This document shows positions 34,101 to 41,823 of a stretch of DNA of 64,000 bases, in pieces (the first letter of the stretch is position 1; each line of letters opens with the position of its first letter). Source of the stretch: an uncultured Saprospirales bacterium (GTDB lineage: Bacteria > Bacteroidota > Bacteroidia > Chitinophagales > Saprospiraceae); contig CALMIR010000079.1 in NCBI GenBank assembly GCA_937864265.1, forward strand, positions 1 through 64,000, given 5' to 3'. The notes below the pieces were generated by a model that saw nothing but the letters and a program-made list of their open reading frames with translations, did no database searches and had not been told where the DNA came from. The translations under genes and the position numbers were made by a program.

Positions 34101-36287
34101 AAATGAGCTGATGCTGAAATCTTGGCCGCTAGGATTTTTTAAAGTAGCCACCAAGGTGGTTTCCGTAGAAGGCGTTGGATTTTGCCCTTCTGCTATTTTT
34201 TTGCCCTCTGCCAAAAACTCAAATTCCAACTGTTGGCCGGGTTGACTTTCCGGGCCGATGAGCAGTAGTCCATCGAATTTCCAGCCCGCTTTGTCAACGG
34301 TATAGGATATAGTTGCATCGAGGTTTTCTCCTGCTATCTGGAAAGCGACTTCCAATACGACGGAAAAGATGCTGTCAACAGAACTGTCTGCCGGAGATTT
34401 GATTTCACCCGAATTGGCCGCAATAGGTGCCGTGTAAGCGATGGAAGCTTGCTTCATCTCCATCTCATTCAAATACCCGGGATAACTATCCAGGCCAAAA
34501 GCTTCGGCCAATTCGCCTATACTAAATGCTGCCTCACTATTGGCTGAAAACGCCCATTCGGTTTCACTTCGCTGAGCTTTAAAATCGAAAATGGCTTGCC
34601 CAATGGCAATTTGAGTGCTGATGCTGCCTGTTATGCCCCCTTTAGCATAGCTAATATCAAGGGCAATTGAATTCAGTTTGGGTGCGGTGTAGCCATTAAA
34701 ACTCCATTGAAACTCCAAATCAATAGCGCCGGCGTACTCCTGTTCCTCCGGTTTGGCGGAAAAACTCAGGGCATCTATTTCAATATCCGGAAAGTCGGCG
34801 GAGTTGGAACTGAATTGCTCAAATAATTTTGAGAGTTGTATGGTATTGGTATTTTTATCAGGGTCCTTGGGATCGGGTACATCGATCAGGCCGCCCTGAA
34901 TGTCAAATACCCAGGAACTGGCAGGTGCAGGGCTTACTCCGGCTGAGGGAGACGCCGGTGGCGTTTCTTTAGCAAAAGAAGCTTCAAAACCGATGTCTCC
35001 GCCCAACAAATCAAAATTGCCGTCCAGCAAAACGGTGGGCTGGCTATTGGCTACCGGGAATGGATTGACAACCGACCAGGTAACTGTAAAGCGTTGAAGA
35101 TCGAACCAGTGTTGATAGCCAATATAGGGCGAATTGGGTTTGGAATAACCAATCTCTAATAAAATGCTGCTGATTTCAGGCGTTGTCCCCCCTTCTGGCA
35201 GTTCAATGGTCAAGCCAATGTTTTGCACCCCGATATACGTAAAAAAGTCGCTTGATGCAATACTTTGAGGTAAATGCCCAGACAAAAACGACTTCTCAAA
35301 AAGGAAAGCAATATCGGTTAAGCTCAGTGCTGGCAGTCCTTCAAGCCCTGACATGGAAAAAGAAAGGGTATTTCCTGTCAAAGGCACTATGGCTTGTATC
35401 AGGGCTTTGCCCATGGTAGCTTGGAGCACCAATTGTGTTTTAAGCAGGGTTTGGGTGGCCGTATCCGGAGGATTTGCCTCCGTCTGGGATGGAACAGCCT
35501 GAACACCCGCAGCAAATGCCAATTCAAAGTTGCCATTACCCATCAAAGACAAATTGTGTTCACTACCCAATTCTGCCAGTAGTTCGATGCTCAAATTATT
35601 CGGGTCTGCTTCTAGCTTGGTATTATCAACTTGCCCGTTGAAGTAAAAAGTGACCAAGCTTAGATCCCCGAATAAAGCCTGTAATGGCGGAAACGAATCG
35701 GTGGAAAGCCCAGAGGGGAGCTGAAGATTTAAGCCTGGGTTCAGTTGCCTAAAAGTATTGGAAAAAGCAGGGCCGCTACCTTTTATATTCCATTGTTGAT
35801 CGTGTTCAAACGAAGTCAGTAAAAAGCTGGGCGGCTGAGTGGCCATTAATAAATTAAAAACGCTGCTATTGTCCAGCGCGGGGAAGCTATCCGCTGGTGT
35901 CCAAGCCGTAAGGCTATTGCCTGAAGGCATGATTTGGGCAATAATGGTAAAATCCACTTCTTTACCCGTATCTGTCAGATCGGTAGGGGTAATAATAACC
36001 GTGAGTTGGATGTTGTCTTTTGGAATGCCCAGAAGGTCATTATCTGGTGTCCCAACCAGTAGCACGGATGGTAAATTGCTACCCCCATTGGGCGCATTTA
36101 CACTATTGTCGGGTGCTGCAACTGCTTGCAGGCCGGTAGCCGTGATGCTTAAACTGTTCAGCTTGAAATAGCTGAGAATATCAGCCTGAATATCTGTTTT
36201 CCAGGAAAGCCCGCTGATCTTGTTCAAGCCCAAAGTATTAGACTGGATGGCCGCATTGATGGTGGATATAAGGGTATTGATAGTCAT
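31110..36287 (-). CDS. 1725-residue DUF6603-like giant protein
   Basis: A 1725-residue protein whose region ~1215-1390 (GGYHPAFAKPSWYPAVPRL, then ITGQAYFALTPHLLMAG, FLLGWKPFFYLADAYIHI, VDVKLWGPKFGGTARVDLD) matches my memory of the DUF6603 family, large proteins of unknown function in scattered bacteria and fungi. The upstream ~1100 residues are repetitive beta-rich modules with many short hydrophobic strands, for example FGPVQISKFNLGYTDGKIAID and FSFQLHGLGINVDKGSLRIAGG-like segments, recalling AsmA-type or lipid-transfer-like beta repeats. That last comparison is only a visual impression. No signal peptide is seen. It follows the EEP nuclease gene by 18 bp. The family call needs a profile search. 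Confidence 0.6.
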   Translation of the reverse strand: MTINTLISTINAAIQSNTLGLNKISGLSWKTDIQADILSYFKLNSLSITATGLQAVAAPDNSVNAPNGGSNLPSVLLVGTPDNDLLGIPKDNIQLTVIITPTDLTDTGKEVDFTIIAQIMPSGNSLTAWTPADSFPALDNSSVFNLLMATQPPSFLLTSFEHDQQWNIKGSGPAFSNTFRQLNPGLNLQLPSGLSTDSFPPLQALFGDLSLVTFYFNGQVDNTKLEADPNNLSIELLAELGSEHNLSLMGNGNFELAFAAGVQAVPSQTEANPPDTATQTLLKTQLVLQATMGKALIQAIVPLTGNTLSFSMSGLEGLPALSLTDIAFLFEKSFLSGHLPQSIASSDFFTYIGVQNIGLTIELPEGGTTPEISSILLEIGYSKPNSPYIGYQHWFDLQRFTVTWSVVNPFPVANSQPTVLLDGNFDLLGGDIGFEASFAKETPPASPSAGVSPAPASSWVFDIQGGLIDVPDPKDPDKNTNTIQLSKLFEQFSSNSADFPDIEIDALSFSAKPEEQEYAGAIDLEFQWSFNGYTAPKLNSIALDISYAKGGITGSISTQIAIGQAIFDFKAQRSETEWAFSANSEAAFSIGELAEAFGLDSYPGYLNEMEMKQASIAYTAPIAANSGEIKSPADSSVDSIFSVVLEVAFQIAGENLDATISYTVDKAGWKFDGLLLIGPESQPGQQLEFEFLAEGKKIAEGQNPTPSTETTLVATLKNPSGQDFSISSFAAVFGATVADLPEALNAIKLSSAQLEYDTGPNGKGFLFSAVSVEYGQLVFAVVKIGTAPAASWKPFFALAFTPILDFTHLPVVGSFISKFGKVDIEQIQIAATPEALQAKEVTELSNLLANANPAIPASLIPVLPDGTLPPEILLNAVLNLNGDRKHINLAITSGSDQNATPTPLKAGENRALAEEAPSLPTNNSQESVNKGFGPVQISKFNLGYTDGKIAIDVSGALTLAGIALSFQGMGLKVAFPPKSLDDVSFQLHGLGINVDKGSLRIAGGFITLDDHFDNFMGMLAVNAGPFGMQAYGGYATTTPQPSFFIFVNVNVPIGGPPFFFVDGLSGGFGFNRKFIMPGFDELATFPLLPAAANNPIPTGPPNSLDDISKTLTVLAKYIPPTEGAYWVAGGLGVTSFEIIQLNAILEVSFGGELQIGLLGNASMSIPEPVEPIAYIDINFEVNVLPAEGIFQAFGMLTPASFIYGGACHLSGGFAFFLWGKNPHEGDFVVTIGGYHPAFAKPSWYPAVPRLRMFWGIGPLNITGQAYFALTPHLLMAGMSMSAYFSAGPIKATFDAGFDFLLGWKPFFYLADAYIHINIEVHLLFTFHFHVGVDVKLWGPKFGGTARVDLDIISFTIPFGSSGPTVRPLEWDEFKKLLPNSYPQSSVPEVHAEAEFEMLGVAPLQDNASPFSVSQVVLSKGLLQQASKDPLASADFGNEKVFNWLVDPNHFQFQLSAGVPCNDFSFNHTIASQAGLTPASGTGNYVLPGDEAAEENAGKTIFEYDYSQLSADEYWWKIPITVGPMDLTDGTFKTQFIVKVYTVAQNGLGDLEDNFVVTMVTSNSAGALWGGMVNPNNGNSQLNAPATLPGTLTGLVLMPKKWHPLQTRNINIYLLLFQQNPVYWILKPAPAVAANTFAETLTDQGNTMSFNMPGSGQISSQYRQFNTDAFGQIATGKALIDQVNAAFGFDQEVSLDAAGLATPIYKDWPILALLGEEDEAAANQLN

Positions 36288-36305
36288 TTGTTCAAGGTGT
36301 AAAGG

Positions 36306-37331
36306 TTAAAAGCCAAAGGCTCCGATAATAGGGAAATGATCGCTGATGCAACTGGTTTTTCCAATGCCTGTGTTTACGGTGTAATAAATGGTGTAAGCTT
36401 CTTTTTCCAGGTCGGCAAGTGTCCGTTTTTTATTCCCTTTCTTTTGAGGCAGGCTCGCTGTCATATCCAATATGACATCAATTACCTTGGTTTGCCAGGC
36501 CGAAACCAGGCTGAGTTTTTTGTACAAAAAATTATCAAAAGCATTCCCGGCAACAACCGGATTGGGAACGCTGAAATCAGGGTTGGCGAGCAAACTAGAG
36601 CCGGTACCGCTGGTAATTGCCGTGTCATAACCCAAATTGGTATCTGCTTTAAGGGTCGCATAAAAAACCTTATTCGCGGTATAGTCCATATTGAGGTCAC
36701 CCCCGACCACCACTGGCAGGGCAGCGGCTTCGGCATTGGAAGCCAACAAACAATCTTTTATGGATCGTTGAATGCCCTTATCGTCTTTAAAATCGGCGTA
36801 TGCATGAAAACCACAAACCAGCACATTTTGGGAGTTGGGCGTCGCTGCTGGGTTTTCGAGCTTAAACACGCAGGCGCCCGGCCTTCTGGACCCTTTGAAT
36901 CCTAAATCCTTTCCGCTGCCGTCCTTCCTCAAAATGTCAGGGCCGGAAACAAGTGAAATTTTAGTAGGGAGCAGGTTGGTACCCAAGGCTTTTCCCGCGG
37001 TTTTGGTTTTCCAAAAAAAGGCGTAGCCATCCCGGTCGGCGTTGCCAGCATTGATTCCACTGGTGGCCTGCATCCAACCCGAGGCTTTATCTTTCTTCTT
37101 AAGTTGGTTTAACAAATCTGCAATAGCTGTTTTTGCTCCGGAAGTGATTAAGTCCTGATCAATTTTTGCTCCTTTTACCTTGCGATTTGCCGTCACCTCT
37201 AATATGACGGCAATATCGGCGCCACTATTTATAATGGTAGAGGCGATTCTGGACATGGTTGCGGAATAGTCATAGTTGCCAAAATCCTTGAGATTCCAGG
37301 AGAGCACTCGAAATGCAATTGTACTGGGCAT
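36306..37331 (-). CDS. Endonuclease/exonuclease/phosphatase (DNase I fold) protein
   Basis: A 341-residue EEP-superfamily protein with the expected catalytic set: SWNLKDF (N13), ILEV (E45), SRRPGACVF (149-157, the DNase-like R-x-P strand), GFHAYADF (H176), GGDLN (D212, N214), FDNFLY (near 265-270) and ISDHFP (D331, H332). It should be a metal-dependent phosphodiesterase or phosphatase acting on nucleic acid or phospho-lipids. No signal peptide is visible, unlike secreted DNases. It is the first gene of the seven-gene operon and the only one with a clear enzymatic signature, which makes it a candidate effector or processing enzyme. The ATG at 37331 is well placed before the first strand. Confidence 0.85.
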   Translation of the reverse strand: MPSTIAFRVLSWNLKDFGNYDYSATMSRIASTIINSGADIAVILEVTANRKVKGAKIDQDLITSGAKTAIADLLNQLKKKDKASGWMQATSGINAGNADRDGYAFFWKTKTAGKALGTNLLPTKISLVSGPDILRKDGSGKDLGFKGSRRPGACVFKLENPAATPNSQNVLVCGFHAYADFKDDKGIQRSIKDCLLASNAEAAALPVVVGGDLNMDYTANKVFYATLKADTNLGYDTAITSGTGSSLLANPDFSVPNPVVAGNAFDNFLYKKLSLVSAWQTKVIDVILDMTASLPQKKGNKKRTLADLEKEAYTIYYTVNTGIGKTSCISDHFPIIGAFGF

Positions 37332-37342
37332 GAGGGACTGAA

Positions 37343-37357
37343 TTGGGTTTTAGGTGT
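37343..37357 (-). promoter_or_regulatory. Start-proximal motif shared with the MACPF gene at 49727
   Basis: In mRNA sense ACACCTAAAACCCAA, ending 11 bases before the ATG at 37331. The same motif with one change (ACACCTAAAACTCAA) ends 3 bases before the MACPF start at 49727. A weaker form (ACACCTTGAACAA) precedes the DUF6603-like start at 36287. It could be a leader or translation signal. The role is unknown. Confidence 0.35.
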
Positions 37358-37680
37358 ATCAAAATAAATAGCCTGCCAAAAATGGCCTTCCGGTTTTTCA
37401 GCGTCATTTCAATAGAGGGCATACGAGTAGAGACCCGTTTAGCCCACGATTGGCAGATAAATCGGAAAGTTTATTTTTGTGCATTGCTTATCGATGCAAT
37501 AGGAAAACACGCCCTTGCACGATACGCTTGAGCTACTACGATTGTTGAGTAGAAATAATTTAGAGGTGTATTGAACAGTAGGTTCTCTAATACTTTAACA
37601 TCAGGCTAACTGCTACGGTCGTATTGCTTCTAATCAATGAAGTGACAAGAAGCAAGTATCATTTTAGAAACCTACATTTG

Positions 37681-37713
37681 CAAACTTAATATAAAATTCT
37701 GGAATGCTCGCAA
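37681..37713 (-). promoter_or_regulatory. Candidate promoter of the seven-gene operon
   Basis: On the minus strand TAAGTTTG (37688-37681) fits TAnnTTTG and a TTG (37713-37711) lies 22 bases upstream. It sits just after the likely terminator of the helicase gene. The predicted leader to the ATG at 37331 would be about 340 nt, which is long. Confidence 0.35.
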
Positions 37714-37731
37714 TCAAAGCTTAGAAAATAT

Positions 37732-37756
37732 AAAAAAAATTTGCGCTATTTGGCGC
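37732..37756 (-). terminator. Possible terminator of the SNF2 helicase gene
   Basis: On the minus strand a GCGC/GCGC stem with a 6-base loop is followed by a run of eight T (37739-37732). It is ~105 bases past the helicase stop codon. The stem is short. Confidence 0.4.
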
Positions 37757-37861
37757 TTTTATCTTTTCGGAATATTTGTCGCCATGCTTATGAGTAAACA
37801 CGGTTTGCCACAATTGGCTTGTGTCGCAGATGCTTCCAAAACACCAGTGATTACCTTGCCA

Positions 37862-40498
37862 CTAATCGCGCTTACCCATGCCCGCTAGCAATCCGGCAAA
37901 CAACTGCACGGCCTGTTCCACCACTGCTGCATTTTCCACCGGGATTTTCAGGTAAGATTGGCCCGTTTTTTCGTCTTTTTCAACGATCGAGTGAACGAGT
38001 TCCTGGGTTTTTTCCGGACTGCTCAAGGTTTGCGCCAAGCCTGTAAAGAAGGAAAGCCCGGTTTGAATCAATTCTTGCGCCGACTGGGGCTGGCTGGCAA
38101 AGGAGCCCTTCCCTTCGCCTGTACTCCGCTTTTCGCCCGCTTCTGATGCCGATTGGGCTGTTCTGGAAGGTGGTAGCAAATCAGCTTCATCAGGTGCAGC
38201 AACAGGTTTGTCCACCTGATTGATGTCATCATCCCCATCAAAGCTGAGGGCTTGAGACGGTTCCGCTACTTCCTCCACGGGCGGTGCCGACTCGTAGTTT
38301 TCTCCTTCGTCGTCTTCACTGGCTTCACCTTCTTCCAAGGGCTTCCAGCCATCGGCGTACAGCGATTCCACATTTTCCATAAATTTCTTGAACTTCGATT
38401 CCGACATAAAAATCGTATCGTCGCCATCGGGATCGAGGACTCCCTGGGCAACCGAGGCTTTGAACGCCAATATACCGAGCATGCGTTCTTCGATGCTTTG
38501 TTGGGAAACCAGGTTGATCACGGTAACGTTTTCGTTTTGCCCCATCCGATAGACGCGCCCAATGCGTTGCTCCAGCACAGCCGGATTCCAGGGCAGGTCT
38601 AAGTTGATGAGCATAGAAGCCGACTGGAGGTTTAGACCAACACCGCCCGCATCGGTGGAAAGAAATACCCGACACTCGGGGTCTTCTCTAAAGCGATCCA
38701 GCAAATCCGCCCGGTCGGCGCTGGGGATTCCCCCATGCAGGTAGGCATACCCGATTTCGTATTGATCCAGTTCCTGGGCGACCAGGCGGGTCATACGCTC
38801 CCACTGGCTGAATACGACAATTTTTTGATTGGGATCGGCCAAGGCTTCTTCAAAGATGCAGTTCAATTCGTTGATTTTAGTATCAAACCGACTCTTTTGA
38901 TCCAAGATGAAGGTGCTATCGGCCACCATGCGCATTTGCGACAAGCACAGCATGAGGATGCGCCGATCTTTTTCGCTGAGAAAATGCAAGCGGTGCCATT
39001 TGGCAACCAAACGTACCACCGCATCGCCCAATTCGCGGTGAATGTCCTTCTGTTCCTGCGTCATGGGTACATAAAGCACCTTATCCAGTCGTTTGGGCAG
39101 TTGCTTGAGTACCTCTTTTTTTAGCCGCCTAATCAGGCAGCCATGAAGCTGTTGCCCGATCTCTTTCAAATTTTGATAGCCTACGACCTGCCCATTATCG
39201 CCCAGCACCTGATAGCGATCCAAAAAACGATATAAGGGCGGCAGCTTATACTGATCTATAAATTGGGTGATGGCGTATAGTTCTTCCAGTTTGTTTTCAA
39301 TGGGCGTCCCTGTTAATACAAAACAATACGGGGTACGCACTTTTTTCAGTTGGGCAGACACCTTGGTGCGGAAATTTTTAATGCGCTGGGCTTCGTCAAT
39401 GATGAGCAAATCGGCATCCATGATATTGATCTTTTCCGCGTCATTGGCCATGCTGTTGTAGCTGAGTATATTGAAAAAAGCACTGCCTTCTTTGTAGTGT
39501 TGCAGGCGTTTTTGTTGGCTTCCTTCCACCACCGCCACGGTAGCATCCGTGAATTTATGTATCTCTGTTTTCCATTGATATTTCAGTGAGGTAGGGCAAA
39601 CTATCAGTACCTTTTGAATGCCCATTTCCCGACACATCAGTTCGGCTGCGCCAATCGCCTGAATGGTTTTTCCTAATCCCATTTCATCGCCAATGATGCA
39701 TCGGCCCGCCCTAACAGCAAAATACACCCCTGTTTTCTGATAAGGGAAAAGGGTGGTTTTCAACAAATGATCGAGATAGGGATCTTCCACACCCTTGGGC
39801 AAGGTCCGGTTCAAAATAGCTTGGCGGTTCAAACGATCGCGTTCTTGCACGATCAAATCATAGGTGTCCGGAAAACAGCGAAATTCAGGCTGAATCCCCT
39901 TAGCTTCTTCCAATACAGTTTCAAAATTGGCGAAGCCTTCGTCGGCCAAAAAGCCCGCTCCGTCAAACCACTTGATGCTCCAGTTTTCAAAAACAGCCTG
40001 CTGAACCGATCCGATGTACAGACGGATGCGGGGCTCCTGCCGATAATCCACGTACAAAAAGGCATGTTCCGGGCGGAAAGGCATCGAAAAGGCTTTTTTC
40101 ACACCCCGCTTTTTGCTCAAAAAGGATAAAACAGCGCTGATGTGTTTGCACAGCCCCAGGCGATTGGTTTTAAAATCCTGGCAAGTACAGGTATTGCCTA
40201 TACTGGTAATGGTGTTTTCTGCTGGCAAACCCTGCTTGGGCAATGCCGCGTTGATGTGCACTTCGTAGCTGTTTTTCGTAGCCGGATTCCACACTTTGAA
40301 GGTAGAATAAAAAGGGCTGTTGCCCGTATTGTGGATGTTGAAAGTATTTTCGGCGCCGAATTGCTTCCTGAGGTTGAACTGCCACATATCCAGGCGCATA
40401 TCTTCCGGCCGCTTGTGGTAAGTAACTCGTTTTTCTTTTAATGGCTTTTTCTTTTTTAAGGTCTTTTTTCCCTGCTCCTTGCTGTCTTTGGTAGCCAT
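37862..40498 (-). CDS. SNF2-family DEAD/DEAH helicase-like ATPase with SWIM finger
   Basis: An 878-residue protein. After a Lys-rich N-terminus, a SWIM zinc finger CTCQDF...CKH uses C104, C106, C117 and H119. The ATPase begins near residue 250, with DEMGLGKTIQ (K277) as Walker A and DEAQ as Walker B. LTGTPIENKLEELYAI follows as motif III, and the second lobe has GLNLQSAS and EQRIGRVYRMGQ. The C-terminal ~170 residues are acidic and then helical (SYLKIPVENAAVVEQAVQLFAGLLAGM). SWIM-SNF2 proteins are widespread in Bacteroidota; they translocate on DNA or remodel DNA-protein complexes. It stands alone between two intergenic regions; no defence-gene partners are adjacent, so housekeeping use is likely. 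Confidence 0.9.
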   Translation of the reverse strand: MATKDSKEQGKKTLKKKKPLKEKRVTYHKRPEDMRLDMWQFNLRKQFGAENTFNIHNTGNSPFYSTFKVWNPATKNSYEVHINAALPKQGLPAENTITSIGNTCTCQDFKTNRLGLCKHISAVLSFLSKKRGVKKAFSMPFRPEHAFLYVDYRQEPRIRLYIGSVQQAVFENWSIKWFDGAGFLADEGFANFETVLEEAKGIQPEFRCFPDTYDLIVQERDRLNRQAILNRTLPKGVEDPYLDHLLKTTLFPYQKTGVYFAVRAGRCIIGDEMGLGKTIQAIGAAELMCREMGIQKVLIVCPTSLKYQWKTEIHKFTDATVAVVEGSQQKRLQHYKEGSAFFNILSYNSMANDAEKINIMDADLLIIDEAQRIKNFRTKVSAQLKKVRTPYCFVLTGTPIENKLEELYAITQFIDQYKLPPLYRFLDRYQVLGDNGQVVGYQNLKEIGQQLHGCLIRRLKKEVLKQLPKRLDKVLYVPMTQEQKDIHRELGDAVVRLVAKWHRLHFLSEKDRRILMLCLSQMRMVADSTFILDQKSRFDTKINELNCIFEEALADPNQKIVVFSQWERMTRLVAQELDQYEIGYAYLHGGIPSADRADLLDRFREDPECRVFLSTDAGGVGLNLQSASMLINLDLPWNPAVLEQRIGRVYRMGQNENVTVINLVSQQSIEERMLGILAFKASVAQGVLDPDGDDTIFMSESKFKKFMENVESLYADGWKPLEEGEASEDDEGENYESAPPVEEVAEPSQALSFDGDDDINQVDKPVAAPDEADLLPPSRTAQSASEAGEKRSTGEGKGSFASQPQSAQELIQTGLSFFTGLAQTLSSPEKTQELVHSIVEKDEKTGQSYLKIPVENAAVVEQAVQLFAGLLAGMGKRD

Positions 40499-40583
40499 AG
40501 CGCTCTTTTTCTTTGTTGTTGAACAAATTTAGAGCTTTATGCCAAAGCCAAGCGAAATGCAGCGCACTAATTTTGAAAATTCA

Positions 40584-40618
40584 TCGCCAACTGGCTTTTG
40601 GCTTAAACCAGTTGGCGA
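40584..40618 (-). terminator. Strong hairpin after the aspartyl-protease-like gene
   Basis: TCGCCAACTGG (40584-40594) pairs with CCAGTTGGCGA (40608-40618), an 11-bp perfect stem with a 13-base loop. On the minus strand it is followed by ATGAATTTTC, a weak U tract, and it lies just past the stop codon at 40640. It may terminate that gene. Confidence 0.5.
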
Positions 40619-40639
40619 ATATCCTTTAATTAGAATGAG

Positions 40640-41497
40640 CTAAATATTCCGGTAAGGAATTTCCTCCCCGTGCTTCCAGAAGTGAACCGTTTTTGTTTTA
40701 TAATTGATGGCAAAACGGTATTGCATCAAGAAGGACATCCCCAGCAGGCCATCCACTTTTCCCAGTTCTTGCGCCTTTAAGTCTTCCAGCGAAAAAGTCA
40801 CTTGCTCGAAAGCTGTGTCGCCGCTTTCAAGCTGGTGAATGCGGATGCGGGGGGCAGAGTCATCCTCTGCGTTTTGGGTCAAATCCTTGTAACTGGTAGC
40901 AGCCAGCTTGGCCTTACATTGATCTCTTAAAATACTGTAACTTTTTCCAGTGTCCAATCCCAAAACCAGCTCCTGCCCTTCTACCTGTAAATTGATGATA
41001 GGCATTTGCCCGTACAATTTAAAATTCAGACTAAACAAAGGTTTGCCCAACTCATGCACCCAACTATCCTTAGGCGTATAAAGCAGAATTACTTGGTTGC
41101 GCGAATCGAACATCACCTCGTAGTATTGCAAAAGTTCGTACCCGATAATGCCCCAAATGGGGCGTTCTGATACCGTTTCTAGGTGGGTCATATCCATGGC
41201 TATAACGTCCATCTGCTGACGTTCTATACCTCCCCAACTAAAATGGTTGACGTGTACAGGTATCCCATTTCTTGCCTGAGAATTCCATTCCAATCCGCTC
41301 ACTTTGGTCGAATTGAGCATGATCTCCGGTAAGCCTGTATTGAGTATAAAATTGCCCGGATCACCATTGACACTGGCCTGTACTACTACTAGTCCATTGA
41401 CCAGTTCAAAGGGTATTTTCTGGAAAGTTGTTTTTTGGGCTTTTAAAGCAGCCACGCTGAGCAAACAGCTAAAAATCAATAAGGTAGTCCCTTTCAT
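40640..41497 (-). CDS. Exported retropepsin-like aspartyl protease family protein
   Basis: A 285-residue protein with a signal peptide (MKGTTLLIFSCLLSVAALKAQ) and two retropepsin-like halves. The first half has FILNTGLPEIML with NTG at 53-55 where the family usually has DTG. The second half keeps DTG at 182-184 (LGLDTGKSYSIL). GIIGYELLQYYEVMFDSRNQVILLY and GLLGMSFLMQYRFAINYKTKTV are the conserved strands after each site. Loss of the first Asp could mean low or no protease activity, or activity only as a dimer. It should act in the periplasm or outer leaflet. It is divergent from the methyltransferase gene, and a hairpin lies just past its stop. Confidence 0.75.
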   Translation of the reverse strand: MKGTTLLIFSCLLSVAALKAQKTTFQKIPFELVNGLVVVQASVNGDPGNFILNTGLPEIMLNSTKVSGLEWNSQARNGIPVHVNHFSWGGIERQQMDVIAMDMTHLETVSERPIWGIIGYELLQYYEVMFDSRNQVILLYTPKDSWVHELGKPLFSLNFKLYGQMPIINLQVEGQELVLGLDTGKSYSILRDQCKAKLAATSYKDLTQNAEDDSAPRIRIHQLESGDTAFEQVTFSLEDLKAQELGKVDGLLGMSFLMQYRFAINYKTKTVHFWKHGEEIPYRNI

Positions 41498-41823
41498 CTC
41501 TTTTCTTTTTTAAAAATTAAACCATCAAAAACCGAAGACTACCCCGCCCTGCGGGATCATTTGTCGCAATCAGATCTTTATCTGATGCGTATTTGGTGTT
41601 TTGGTTTTAGGGGTTGTGTTTTTTGTAAAGGGCATGTTCCCTATATTACTTTAAATTAACACAAAGTTTACATTAAATTAACATAAGATGCAAGTTTTAG
41701 ATTCAATTTTTAAAAAAAAATTTCATGCTTGCGGCTAAATGGCATTAATTTGAGCGCTTATGTTGGCTCAATCATGCTGCAAATGCCCATTTTTGCTACA
41801 TTTGGAAATTCAGAAATAGCTCC
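41498..41823. other. Divergent intergenic region (326 bp)
   Basis: Contains an inverted repeat ATCAGAT/ATCTGAT (41569-41586) and, near its right end, TACATTTG (41797-41804), which fits the -7 consensus. It is AT-rich around 41640-41740. No RNA gene or additional ORF was seen. Confidence 0.45.
41797..41804 (+). promoter_or_regulatory. Candidate -7 promoter element for the methyltransferase-fucosidase pair
   Basis: TACATTTG matches TAnnTTTG exactly, 19 bases before the ATG at 41824. A well-spaced -33 element is not obvious. Confidence 0.45.

Larger units (their letters stand above)
37332..37861. other. 530-bp intergenic region upstream of the giant-protein operon
   Basis: No gene was recognised. 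It holds a short GC stem with a U-run on the minus strand (37732-37756), a candidate minus-strand promoter (37681-37713) and a 15-bp motif near the first start codon (37343-37357), each listed separately. The remaining sequence is AT-rich without evident repeats. Confidence 0.5.

Noticed and set aside
37673-37680. TACATTTG as a plus-strand promoter
   Set aside because: There is no plus-strand gene downstream before 41.8 kb; it overlaps the more sensible minus-strand element.
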